The translations under genes and the position numbers were made by a program. This document shows positions 9,795 through 17,190 of a stretch of DNA of 37,320 nt, piece by piece. Numbering within the stretch: position 1 is the first letter of the stretch; each line of letters opens with the position of its first letter. The stretch is taken from assembly GCA_015065065.1 (NCBI GenBank), contig SVQX01000020.1, positions 1-37,320 on the forward strand, in the 5' to 3' direction. The notes under the pieces are model-generated. The model searched no databases. It saw only the letters and a list, made by a program, of their open reading frames with translations, and had not been told where the DNA came from. The DNA is from Oscillospiraceae bacterium (lineage in GTDB: Bacteria; Bacillota; Clostridia; Oscillospirales; CAG-272).

Positions 9795-9808
9795 TGTGTC
9801 GTAACACA
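9795..9808. promoter_or_regulatory. Candidate operator in the tetR leader
   Basis: TGTGT and ACACA arms flank a 4-nt spacer, just downstream of the tetR -10 box and near the expected transcript start. The position suits TetR autorepression. The site is short and the assignment is inference. Confidence 0.35.
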
Positions 9809-9820
9809 ATTTATACGGTT

Positions 9821-9849
9821 ATTATAGCACATCACTTCCATTTTGTCAA
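9821..9849 (-). promoter_or_regulatory. tetR operon promoter
   Basis: On the minus strand, TTGACA (9844-9849) and TATAAT (9821-9826) are perfect consensus boxes separated by exactly 17 nt. The start codon is about 64 nt downstream. Confidence 0.85.
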
Positions 9850-9884
9850 TATTTTCTTGAAAAATTTTTAAAATTCTTATCCGA

Positions 9885-9997
9885 TTGCGGCAAGAATGCC
9901 CGGAAGCCGTTTCGGACGGCAGCGGGAAAGTGCCGCAAGAAGCAAGGAGCGAATTTTACGGGGTAGGACAATATTCCTCCGAACACCCACGCTCCTT
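9885..9997. other. Strongly folded intergenic element with two compound stem-loops
   Basis: Stem A has three nested helices: TTGCGGCA (9885-9892) with TGCCGCAA (9931-9938), CCCG (9899-9902) with CGGG (9923-9926), and GCCGT (9906-9910) with ACGGC (9916-9920), with purine-rich asymmetric internal loops. Stem B follows: AAGGAGCG (9944-9951) with CGCTCCTT (9990-9997), GGGT (9961-9964) with ACCC (9985-9988), and AGGA (9965-9968) with TCCT (9975-9978). It lies outside both divergent leaders, upstream of each promoter, so it is not a simple riboswitch for either operon. It could be a stand-alone small RNA or a dispersed palindromic repeat. Orientation is undetermined. Confidence 0.55.
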
Positions 9998-10114
9998 TCG
10001 AATACGTTTCCAGCGCATCTCATACCCGTCCGTGCAAATTCACAGCAATTTTGTTATATTTTATCAATACAGCCGTTAAAATCACGCAAAAAGCCATCAA
10101 TATGTACATTTCTA

Positions 10115-10143
10115 TTGACAAACAGACAATTAAATGGTACAAT
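10115..10143 (+). promoter_or_regulatory. rnf operon promoter
   Basis: TTGACA (10115-10120) and TACAAT (10138-10143) are separated by 17 nt, about 65 nt upstream of the rnfC start. It is the only strong promoter seen before the nine-gene run. Confidence 0.85.
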
Positions 10144-10144
10144 A

Positions 10145-10160
10145 TATTGATATATCAATA
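10145..10160. promoter_or_regulatory. Perfect palindrome at the rnf transcript start (candidate operator)
   Basis: TATTGATATATCAATA is a perfect 16-bp palindrome beginning 1 nt after the -10 box, so a protein bound here would block initiation. The divergent TetR is one candidate ligand; a redox regulator is another, although the site does not match the Rex consensus that I know. Confidence 0.5.
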
Positions 10161-10207
10161 GAGTTATATTGTAAGCATATGAATACAAGCAGAAAGGTGC
10201 AGATCAA

Positions 10208-11524
10208 ATGTCTTTTTCCCTGCATGGAGTTCACGTTCCACACAGAAAAAATACCGCCGACAAGCCCGCTGTACGCTTGACTGAGATCAAATCGGTGACT
10301 ATCCCCACGTCAATGCATATTGTCGCGCCCGCCAAGCCCACGGTAAAGGTGGGCGACGCTGTTCGGGTGGGTCAGATGATAGCGGAGGGTATCGGATTTG
10401 TTTCATCCCCCATTCACGCCAGCGTATCGGGCAAGGTTACGAAAATATCCGACATCCTGCTCTCCTCGGGTGCTACCGTTCCCGCAATCACCATCGAATC
10501 CGACGGCGAGATGACGGTATGCGAGTCGGTAGAGCCCCCCAACGTAAGCAGCCGCGAGGAATTGATTGACGCTATCCGTAGCAGCGGTGCGGTCGGTCTT
10601 GGCGGCGCGGGATTTCCGACGCACGTTAAATGGAGCGTTGAGCCTGACAGAATTCAGGAATTTATCATAAACGGAGCAGAATGCGAGCCTTACATCACCA
10701 GCGACTCCTATACTATGACGGAGCGCGCCGACGATATGGAAATTTTCATTCGTGCCGTTCAAAAGCATTTCGGCGTCAAGCGCACAGTTATCGGCATCGA
10801 AAGCAACAAAAGAAATGCTATTCGGTCTATGCAAAGAATGGCAGAGAGGATGGAGGGCGTGGAGGTAAAGGTGCTGCCCCGTCTTTATCCTCAGGGCGGT
10901 GAGAAGGTGCTTGTATATCACACCGCCAAAAAGGTCATTACTACGGGCAAGCTGCCTATTGACGTCGGCTGTATCGTTTGCAACTGCACCACGGTCGCGG
11001 CTATCGGCTCGTATCTCAAAACGGGTATGCCGCTTGTCAAAAAGTGCGTTACCGTTGACGGCGGCTCGATAAAAACTCCGCAAAACGTTATCGCGCCTAT
11101 CGGTGCTTCCATAAAGGACGTTATTGACCTTTGCGGAGGATTTACGGTTCAGCCGCAAAAGGTTCTGTACGGCGGACCTATGATGGGGATCACAGTGCCC
11201 GATCTTTCTTTGCCGATAATCAAAAATACCAATGCGATAATTGCGCTGTCAGCAAAGGAGGCAGAGCTTCCCAAGACCACAGCGTGTATTCGTTGCGGCG
11301 CTTGCACCAACGCTTGTCCCTTCGGACTTGCGCCTGCGCAGATACTGCGCGCTTACAACAAAAATGACACCGACGCGCTCCGACGCCTGTCGGTGGACAC
11401 CTGCATGCTGTGTGGCTGCTGCAGCTTTATTTGCCCCGCAAACCGTCCGCTTGTCCAGACCAACAGCCTCTCAAAGCAGCTGTTGAGGGAAGAAAAGGCA
11501 AAGGAGGCGTCAAAAAATGGATAA
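10208..11524 (+). CDS. rnfC: Rnf complex subunit C (NADH/FMN and Fe-S subunit)
   Basis: The protein has 438 residues and is the peripheral subunit where electrons from ferredoxin reach NAD(H). Residues 128-160 contain the glycine-rich VGLGGAGFPTHVK and NGAECEPY motifs of the Complex I 51-kDa-like FMN/NADH fold. Two [4Fe-4S] binding motifs follow at Cys 360/363/366/370 and 399/402/405/409. The N-terminal 100 residues form the expected RnfC barrel-sandwich region. The ATG at 10208 follows AGAAAGGTG. It is the first gene of the operon and overlaps rnfD by 8 nt. The length is normal for clostridial RnfC. Confidence 0.96.
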   Translation: MSFSLHGVHVPHRKNTADKPAVRLTEIKSVTIPTSMHIVAPAKPTVKVGDAVRVGQMIAEGIGFVSSPIHASVSGKVTKISDILLSSGATVPAITIESDGEMTVCESVEPPNVSSREELIDAIRSSGAVGLGGAGFPTHVKWSVEPDRIQEFIINGAECEPYITSDSYTMTERADDMEIFIRAVQKHFGVKRTVIGIESNKRNAIRSMQRMAERMEGVEVKVLPRLYPQGGEKVLVYHTAKKVITTGKLPIDVGCIVCNCTTVAAIGSYLKTGMPLVKKCVTVDGGSIKTPQNVIAPIGASIKDVIDLCGGFTVQPQKVLYGGPMMGITVPDLSLPIIKNTNAIIALSAKEAELPKTTACIRCGACTNACPFGLAPAQILRAYNKNDTDALRRLSVDTCMLCGCCSFICPANRPLVQTNSLSKQLLREEKAKEASKNG

Positions 11525-12446
11525 TTTGTTGCATTTATCCCCGTCACCGCATATTCACAGCCACAGGTCCACGTCATCTACCATGCGCGACGTGCTGATA
11601 GCCTTGCTCCCTGCCACCGTCGCCGCCGTCGTTATATTCGGCTGGCGCTCCTTGCTCGTGGTGGCGGTTTGTGTGGCGTCCTGCGTGCTGTTTGAGGCAC
11701 TTTTCAACTTAATAACCAAAAAAGAACAGACCGTAGGAGATCTCAGCGCGGCGGTCACGGGACTGCTGTTAGCGCTTAACCTGCCTGCAAATATTCCAAT
11801 CTGGCAGTGCGTTGTCGGATGCGCGTTTGCAATTCTTATCGTTAAATGTCTGTTCGGCGGTATCGGCTGCAATCTTGTCAATCCAGCCATAACAGCAAGA
11901 GTTTTTATGCTCGTTTCATTTGGAAGCATGGCTGTGGCGGCAGCTCCCGTCATCGTTGACACTGCCTCGGGTGCGACTCCGCTCCTTCAATTTGCACAGG
12001 GCAGCTCACCGTCACTGCGCGATCTGTTCTTCGGTACGACGGGCGGTGCTATGGGCGAGACCTGTGCGCTTGCACTTCTTATCGGATTTGCATATCTTTT
12101 GATACGCCGCATCATCACCTGGCACATCCCGGTTATGTTTGTGGGAAGCGTTTTTGCTCTTTCGTTCCTTATCGAGGGCTTTGACGCTGTTCGGGCGCTC
12201 GGGCTTATTCTGTCGGGCGGACTTCTTATCGGTGCTATATTTATGGCTACCGATTACGTTACCTCCCCCTCCACAGCGTGGGGGAAGGTCATTTTCGGTC
12301 TTGGAGCGGGACTTATCACCTTCCTTATCCGCTATTTTGGCGTTTACCCCGAAGGTGTGTCCTTTGCTATTCTGTTTATGAACATACTGACACCCTATAT
12401 TGAAAAGCTGACTGCACGCAAGATCTTTGGAGGGATAAAAGCATGA
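11517..12446 (+). CDS. rnfD: Rnf complex subunit D (membrane flavoprotein)
   Basis: The protein has 309 residues and is an integral membrane subunit with about nine hydrophobic segments, including the pore-like stretches VGDLSAAVTGLLLALNLP and GCNLVNPAITARVFML. The SGAT sequence at residues 151-154 is the covalent FMN attachment motif; Thr 154 would be flavinylated by ApbE, which is encoded at the end of this operon. The start at 11517 has AAGGAGG upstream, inside the end of rnfC. Together with RnfG it carries the flavins coupling electron flow to Na+ or H+ translocation; the ion cannot be told from the sequence here. Confidence 0.96.
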   Translation: MDNLLHLSPSPHIHSHRSTSSTMRDVLIALLPATVAAVVIFGWRSLLVVAVCVASCVLFEALFNLITKKEQTVGDLSAAVTGLLLALNLPANIPIWQCVVGCAFAILIVKCLFGGIGCNLVNPAITARVFMLVSFGSMAVAAAPVIVDTASGATPLLQFAQGSSPSLRDLFFGTTGGAMGETCALALLIGFAYLLIRRIITWHIPVMFVGSVFALSFLIEGFDAVRALGLILSGGLLIGAIFMATDYVTSPSTAWGKVIFGLGAGLITFLIRYFGVYPEGVSFAILFMNILTPYIEKLTARKIFGGIKA

Positions 12447-12994
12447 GAAAATCCATAAAAAGTGTTGTAGTGCTGGTCTGTATCTGCGCGGCAGTATCCG
12501 TACTGCTGGCACTTGCCAACTACGTAACCGCGCCTATCATCGCTCAAAACGAGCAAAAAAAAGCCAATGCGGCACTGCTTGAGGTGCTTCCCGACGGAGG
12601 AGCTTTCGAGTCTGTTGATATCAGCCTATATACTCTTCCGTCAACCGTTTCGGAGGTATACCGCGCAACAAACGGCGGCTACGTCGTCAAGCTCACCACC
12701 ACGGGCTACTCCTCGGGCATGGTGATGATGTGCGGAATTTCCGCTGACGGTACTGTCGCGGGAAGCAAGATCATATCCTCTGCGGAAACACCTGCTATCG
12801 GCGGCGTTGCGGCTGACAGCATTGCATCCGCCGCAATAGGAAAGGATATTACAAGCATTGACACCGTGGACACCGTCTCGGGCGCTACAAAAACCACGGC
12901 GGCGTACCGCGCGGCACTCAAGGATGCCTTGAATACCGTCGCCAAGATCGACGGCAGCTCGGCAAAAATTTCAGAGGAGGGCGGAAACCAATGA
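12443..12994 (+). CDS. rnfG: Rnf complex subunit G (flavinylated extracytoplasmic subunit)
   Basis: The protein has 183 residues: one N-terminal membrane anchor (about residues 8-28) followed by the FMN-binding domain. The motif DTVSGATKTT places the FMN-carrying threonine at residue 149, with SGAT at 146-149. It overlaps rnfD by 4 nt (ATGA type) and rnfE by 4 nt, which implies translational coupling. It is a substrate of ApbE, like RnfD. Confidence 0.96.
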   Translation: MRKSIKSVVVLVCICAAVSVLLALANYVTAPIIAQNEQKKANAALLEVLPDGGAFESVDISLYTLPSTVSEVYRATNGGYVVKLTTTGYSSGMVMMCGISADGTVAGSKIISSAETPAIGGVAADSIASAAIGKDITSIDTVDTVSGATKTTAAYRAALKDALNTVAKIDGSSAKISEEGGNQ

Positions 12995-13680
12995 AAAAGA
13001 ATAATTGTTTTTCCGTGCTGATGAGCGGTATTATCAAGGAAAATCCTGTTTTGGTGCTTATCCTCGGAACCTGCCCCACTCTTGCTACGACCACAAATGT
13101 TTTCGGCGCATTCGGTATGGGTATTGCCACCCTTGCTGTGCTGATATGCTCTAACGTGCTTATCTCCCTTCTGAGGAAGGTCATTCCTGACAACGTGCGT
13201 ATTCCCTGCTATATCGTTATTATTGCGGGATTTGTAACCGTCGTCCAAATGCTTGTGCAGGCGTTTCTCCCCGAGCTGTACGAAATGCTGGGCGTTTATC
13301 TTGCGCTGATCGTAGTAAACTGCATAATTCTCGGCAGAGCCGAGATGTTTGCAAGCAAAAACTCGGTGGGACTCTCCGCCCTTGACGGTTTGGGCATGGG
13401 AATCGGCTTCACGCTTGCTCTGTGCGCTATCGCGACTGTTCGCGAGGTCTTGGGGGCTGCAAGCTTTGCGGGTATCGCTATTCCCTTCCTGGAGGACTAC
13501 AAGATCGAGTTTTTTGTAAAAGCTCCCGGCGGAATGGTGGTCTTTGGACTTATGATAGCTCTCGTCAGTCTCATAACCCTCGGAAAAGCTCCCAAGAAAA
13601 AGGAATTCTCCTGCGCAAGCTGTCCCGGCAGTGAGCATTGTCATATCAAAAGCTGCTCTGACGGAAAGGAGGAAGCTTAA
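12991..13680 (+). CDS. rnfE: Rnf complex subunit E
   Basis: The protein has 229 residues and about six membrane helices. Conserved intramembrane cysteines occur in ILGTCPTLA (Cys 28) and VVNCIILGRAEMF (Cys 111). In characterised Rnf/Nqr complexes the equivalent cysteines of RnfA and RnfE together hold a membrane iron-sulfur centre. Unusually, the C-terminal tail after residue 205 adds four more cysteines and a histidine (CASCPGSEHCHIKSC), which could bind a metal. It is immediately followed by rnfA with no gap. Confidence 0.95.
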   Translation: MKKNNCFSVLMSGIIKENPVLVLILGTCPTLATTTNVFGAFGMGIATLAVLICSNVLISLLRKVIPDNVRIPCYIVIIAGFVTVVQMLVQAFLPELYEMLGVYLALIVVNCIILGRAEMFASKNSVGLSALDGLGMGIGFTLALCAIATVREVLGAASFAGIAIPFLEDYKIEFFVKAPGGMVVFGLMIALVSLITLGKAPKKKEFSCASCPGSEHCHIKSCSDGKEEA

Positions 13681-14280
13681 ATGGACGGATTTAAAGGTCT
13701 TGTCATTATACTTATGTCCTCCGTGCTGGTGAACAACTACGTGCTTAGCAGATTTTTGGGAATCTGCCCCTTTCTCGGCGTTTCCAAAAAGCTGGATCAG
13801 GCGGCAGGAATGGGTGTTTCCGTAACCGTGGTAATGCTGATCGCCACGCTCGTAACATGGCCCATTCAGCACCTCGTGCTTGAGCCGTTTGGTCTTGGAT
13901 ATCTGCAAACCATCGTGTTTATTCTCGTCATAGCATCCCTCGTTCAGATGCTGGAAATAATCCTGAAAAAATTTTCCCCCGCTCTGCATCAGGGGCTTGG
14001 CGTTTATCTGCCGCTCATTACCACCAACTGCGCGGTGCTGGGCGTTTCCATCAACAATATCACCGACAAGTTCAGCTTCGTCGAATCCCTTGTCAGCTCG
14101 CTCGGCTGCGGACTCGGATTTCTGCTTGCCATGGTACTGTTCTCGGGACTGCGCTCCCGTATTAACGAGGATGAAGTGCCGAGCAGCTTCCGCGGAGTTG
14201 CTATCACGCTTATCGCCGCATCCTTTATTTCCCTTGCGTTTATGGGACTTGCGGGGATAGTGGATAATCTCTTTGCATAA
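13681..14280 (+). CDS. rnfA: Rnf complex subunit A
   Basis: The protein has 199 residues and about six membrane helices, paralogous to RnfE with inverted topology. The matching cysteines are in FLGICPFLGVSK (Cys 29) and ITTNCAVLGV (Cys 117). The ATG directly follows the rnfE stop; the end of rnfE supplies GGAGGAAG as ribosome site. The length is typical of the family (about 190-200). Confidence 0.96.
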   Translation: MDGFKGLVIILMSSVLVNNYVLSRFLGICPFLGVSKKLDQAAGMGVSVTVVMLIATLVTWPIQHLVLEPFGLGYLQTIVFILVIASLVQMLEIILKKFSPALHQGLGVYLPLITTNCAVLGVSINNITDKFSFVESLVSSLGCGLGFLLAMVLFSGLRSRINEDEVPSSFRGVAITLIAASFISLAFMGLAGIVDNLFA

Positions 14281-14292
14281 GGAGGACTCACT

Positions 14293-15141
14293 ATGCCTAT
14301 GTTAACTGATATTCTGACGGCGTTTGCCGTCGTAGTAGCTGTGGGGCTTCTTTTTGGAATACTGCTTGCTCTGTTCATTCGCTTCTTTGGCGTGGAGGAG
14401 AATGAAAAAGAAAAGAGAATCAGAGCAGCTCTGCCCGGCATCAACTGCGGTGCGTGCGGGTATAAGGGCTGTAACGACTACGCCGAGGCTCTTGCGAAGG
14501 GGGTCGCAAGGCCAAATCTCTGTGTTCCCGGTGCTGATGCTACCGCACGCGAGCTTAGCGAGATACTTGGCGTTGAGGTCGAAAAGGCTAAGGACGTAGT
14601 CGCATTCGTACACTGCAACGGAGTATGTGATGCCGCCACATACAAGTCTGCATACGACGGCATTGCATCCTGTAAGGCCCGTGCCATGATATACGGCGGA
14701 CCCAAGGCATGTACTTACGGCTGTCTTGGCTGCGGTGACTGTGCAAAGGTCTGCATTTCGCACGCTATTTCGGTTGAAAACGGTGTCGCGAGAGTGGATA
14801 CCTCCCGTTGCGTGGGCTGCGGTATGTGTGCCAAGGAATGTCCCAAGCACATCATTTCAATGATACCTCAGGAGGCGGCTACCGTAGTTTATTGCAGCAG
14901 CAAGGACAAGGGCGCGAATGCGCGAAGGGCGTGCAAAAACGCTTGTATAGGCTGCAAAAAGTGCGAAAGGGTATGCCCCGAGCAGGCGATCACGGTCAAG
15001 GACAACTGTGCTGTGATCGATTACACTAAATGCACGGGCTGCGGCATATGCACCGAGGGCTGTCCCACAGGCTGTCTGAAAAAGGCATATTTCCCCGACC
15101 TGCCCGAGGGTTTTAGCCTGTCCGCCGATGCGCATGAATAA
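14293..15141 (+). CDS. rnfB: Rnf complex subunit B (ferredoxin-oxidising, multi-[4Fe-4S])
   Basis: The protein has 282 residues and accepts electrons from reduced ferredoxin. One N-terminal membrane helix (about residues 5-30) precedes the Fe-S domain, with Cys 52/55/60 and Cys 77 (GINCGACGYKGC, then NLC). Four ferredoxin-type Cys motifs follow: CLGCGDCAKVC, CVGCGMCAKECP, CIGCKKCERVCP and CTGCGICTEGCP. That predicts about five [4Fe-4S] clusters, as in the longer clostridial form rather than the shorter proteobacterial one. The ATG at 14293 has AAGGAGG upstream, and the gene end overlaps the next gene by 14 nt. Confidence 0.96.
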   Translation: MPMLTDILTAFAVVVAVGLLFGILLALFIRFFGVEENEKEKRIRAALPGINCGACGYKGCNDYAEALAKGVARPNLCVPGADATARELSEILGVEVEKAKDVVAFVHCNGVCDAATYKSAYDGIASCKARAMIYGGPKACTYGCLGCGDCAKVCISHAISVENGVARVDTSRCVGCGMCAKECPKHIISMIPQEAATVVYCSSKDKGANARRACKNACIGCKKCERVCPEQAITVKDNCAVIDYTKCTGCGICTEGCPTGCLKKAYFPDLPEGFSLSADAHE

Positions 15142-15541
15142 GAAAGCAAGCACCGCACCTCTCACCGCGGGGTCAACAAAAAAGCTTAGAAACGATATTA
15201 TTCTCATATCCGCTCTCCTGCTTACGGTACTGATAGCGGCACTTGCGCTGTTCTTGCTCAGAGTCAAGGGGGATACGGTAACGGTGAGTGTTGACGGCAA
15301 GCTGTTTGGCGAATACTCACTTGGAGATGCCAGAGTCGTGGAGATACAAAGCGGCGACGGCTATAATATTCTTGTTATTGAGGACGGCAAGGCTTACATC
15401 AGACAAGCAAGCTGTCCCGACGGGATATGCTCCTCTCACCGCCCTATCGGACACGGCGGCGAGAGCATTATCTGCTTGCCTAACAAGGTAGTCATTGAGG
15501 TGCATACGCAAGATCAGCGCACCCCTGACGTGATCTCTTAA
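15128..15541 (+). CDS. NusG domain II-containing membrane-anchored protein
   Basis: The protein has 137 residues (or 135 from the second ATG at 15134). A basic N-terminus and one membrane helix (about residues 24-44) precede an extracytoplasmic beta domain of the NusG_II type, with the hallmark CPDGICSSHRPIGHGGESIICLPN. This family is commonly found beside Gx transporters, ApbE and rnf genes in Clostridia, but its function is not established. The two cysteines and the histidine are conserved-looking and could bind metal or form a disulfide. It overlaps rnfB, so it is co-translated. Confidence 0.88.
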   Translation: MRMNKKASTAPLTAGSTKKLRNDIILISALLLTVLIAALALFLLRVKGDTVTVSVDGKLFGEYSLGDARVVEIQSGDGYNILVIEDGKAYIRQASCPDGICSSHRPIGHGGESIICLPNKVVIEVHTQDQRTPDVIS

Positions 15542-15556
15542 GGGGGGGCGGACGTG

Positions 15557-16084
15557 ATGCACAGACAATCAAGCACTAAAAAGATCGCGCTTGTCGGACT
15601 TTGTGCGGCGCTGGCACTTTTGCTTTCCTACGTTGAATTTTTACTGCCGCCGCTCTACGCCGCAGTCCCCGGCATCAAGATGGGACTGCCAAACGTAGTT
15701 ATCATCTACGTTATATACTGCATTGACGTAAGATACGCGGCGCTCGTGTCTGCTACGCGCGTCCTTCTTTCGTCGTTGCTGTTTGGCAACGCCGTGACGC
15801 TGGCTTACAGCGTCGCGGGTGCCGTTCTCAGCCTTTTGATAATGGCGATATTGAAAAGGACGGATAAGCTGTCGGCTGTCGGCGTCAGCGTTGCGGGCGG
15901 CGTTGCCCACAATCTCGGACAGATACTTGTGGCTATCCTGCTTCTCGACACCCCGCAGATAGCATTTTATATGCTTGTTTTGACGGTAACGGGTACGGTA
16001 TCGGGTATTTTCGTAGGATCATGCGGCGCACTGCTGATAAAGCGTATTCCAAGCGACAAGCTGCTTCGGCGCGGTGATGCATAA
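15557..16084 (+). CDS. Gx transporter family protein (HepI-like / ECF S-component-like)
   Basis: The protein has about 175 residues and five or six membrane helices. It has the sequence LPNVVIIYVIY and the repeated small-residue helices expected of this family, often annotated as heptaprenyl diphosphate synthase component I. A GTG directly upstream (15554) could equally start it; G7 at 15542-15548 serves as ribosome site for either. In flavin-linked clusters such proteins are thought to be S-component-like transporters, and its place between NusG-II and ApbE fits delivery of a flavin or flavin precursor for RnfD/G. The substrate is not shown by sequence. Confidence 0.85.
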   Translation: MHRQSSTKKIALVGLCAALALLLSYVEFLLPPLYAAVPGIKMGLPNVVIIYVIYCIDVRYAALVSATRVLLSSLLFGNAVTLAYSVAGAVLSLLIMAILKRTDKLSAVGVSVAGGVAHNLGQILVAILLLDTPQIAFYMLVLTVTGTVSGIFVGSCGALLIKRIPSDKLLRRGDA

Positions 16085-16089
16085 TATCA

Positions 16090-17151
16090 ATGAACAAGCA
16101 ACGATCTATTTCTACAATTTTACTCGTCTTTATACTGTTCTCCTACCTCTCGCTTCCGTCGTGTGGCACGAAAAAGACGAAATACATCGCGCAGTCCCTT
16201 GATTATTTCGACACGGCGACTACCATAACGGGATATGAGAAGGACAAGGCGGCGTTTGACCGAACAAGCGGCAAGATACTTGACCTTCTTTGCGAATATC
16301 ACAGGCTGTTTGATATCTATCATCGGTACGATGGTATGGAAAACCTTTACACTGTAAACGGATTAAAAAACGGAGTCCACCGCGTGGTAAAGGTTGACAG
16401 CCGCATCATAGATATGCTTTTGTACGCAAAGGAAATGCACCGCGTAACGGAGGGTAAGCTGAATATCGCAATGGGAAGCGTGCTGTCTATCTGGCACGAT
16501 TATCGCACGGCGGCTTCTGAACATCCTTCTGATGCAAAGCTGCCTCCCAAGGAGCTGTTGGACGAGGCGGCGGAACACACCGATATTGATTCACTCGTTA
16601 TAGACAGGGAAAATTCCACGGTGTGGATCTCCGACCCTCAAACGACGCTTGACGTTGGTGCCGTCGCCAAGGGGTACGCCGTTGAAATGGTGGCGCGCGA
16701 GCTTGAAGCGAAAGGAATTTCGGGCTACGTTATAAACGTAGGAGGCAACGTGCGCACGGTTGGTGTAAAGCCTGACGGAAATGGGTGGCTCGTGGGTATT
16801 GAAAACCCAAAGCTCGAATCGGACGAGCCTTACGTCGAATATTTACAGCTTGCAGGCGAATCTGTCGTCACAAGCGGCTTGTATCAAAGATATTACACGG
16901 TAGACGGCAAGAATTATCATCACATTATCGACCCACAGACCCTGCTCCCTGCCGAGGGGTATCTTTCGGTATCGGTGGTATGCAACAATTCGGCAGACGG
17001 TGACTGCTTGTCCACTGCTCTCTTTTGCATGTCCTTTGACCAAGGACTTGCGCTCGTCGATAGTCTTGACGGCGTTGACGCGCTTTGGATAATGTCAGAC
17101 GGGTCAAAAAGATACTCAAGCGGATTTGAAAAATATACTACCGCGCCATAA
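16090..17151 (+). CDS. apbE: FAD:protein FMN transferase (ApbE), lipoprotein
   Basis: The protein has 353 residues. A short signal peptide with lipobox LPSC places it on the outer membrane face, where RnfG and the RnfD loop are modified. ApbE landmarks are present in order: DTATTITGYE near residue 42, GSVLSIWHDYR near 137, TTLDVGAVAKGYA near 197, INVGGNVRTVG near 217, TSGLYQRYY and HHIIDPQTLLPAEG near 260-285, and DGDCLSTALFCM near 303, where the magnesium-binding Asp lies. The enzyme transfers FMN from FAD to threonine in SGAT motifs; two such targets (RnfD and RnfG) are in the same operon. It is last in the operon, before a strong terminator. Confidence 0.95.
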   Translation: MNKQRSISTILLVFILFSYLSLPSCGTKKTKYIAQSLDYFDTATTITGYEKDKAAFDRTSGKILDLLCEYHRLFDIYHRYDGMENLYTVNGLKNGVHRVVKVDSRIIDMLLYAKEMHRVTEGKLNIAMGSVLSIWHDYRTAASEHPSDAKLPPKELLDEAAEHTDIDSLVIDRENSTVWISDPQTTLDVGAVAKGYAVEMVARELEAKGISGYVINVGGNVRTVGVKPDGNGWLVGIENPKLESDEPYVEYLQLAGESVVTSGLYQRYYTVDGKNYHHIIDPQTLLPAEGYLSVSVVCNNSADGDCLSTALFCMSFDQGLALVDSLDGVDALWIMSDGSKRYSSGFEKYTTAP

Positions 17152-17190
17152 AAAAATGAAATCGGCGACATAGTCGCCGATTTCATTTTT
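17152..17190. terminator. Bidirectional terminator after apbE
   Basis: A perfect 18-bp stem pairs 17152-17169 with 17173-17190 around the loop ATA. A-tracts and T-tracts flank it on both sides. It serves the rnf/apbE operon on plus and the DUF5698 gene on minus, and its right arm touches that gene's stop codon. Confidence 0.9.

Larger units (their letters stand above)
9842..10207. other. 366-bp intergenic region between tetR and rnfC
   Basis: This region holds the -35 box of tetR, the folded element at 9885-9997, an AT-rich stretch without recognised features (about 9998-10110), then the rnf promoter, a palindrome and the rnfC ribosome site. Short open frames here (for example 9885-10079) have no start site or family resemblance and are not called. 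Confidence 0.7.

Noticed and set aside
9758..9841. N-terminal extension of TetR to a start at 9841
   Set aside because: The perfect -10 box lies inside it, and the downstream ATG at 9757 has an AGGAGG site.
9885..10150. Small proteins from open frames in the tetR-rnfC gap
   Set aside because: Arg/Ser/Pro-rich translations without ribosome sites; the sequence is better explained by nucleic-acid structure.
12706..13989. 427-codon open frame on the minus strand
   Set aside because: Antisense to rnfG, rnfE and rnfA; low-complexity His/Lys-rich translation caused by their codon use.
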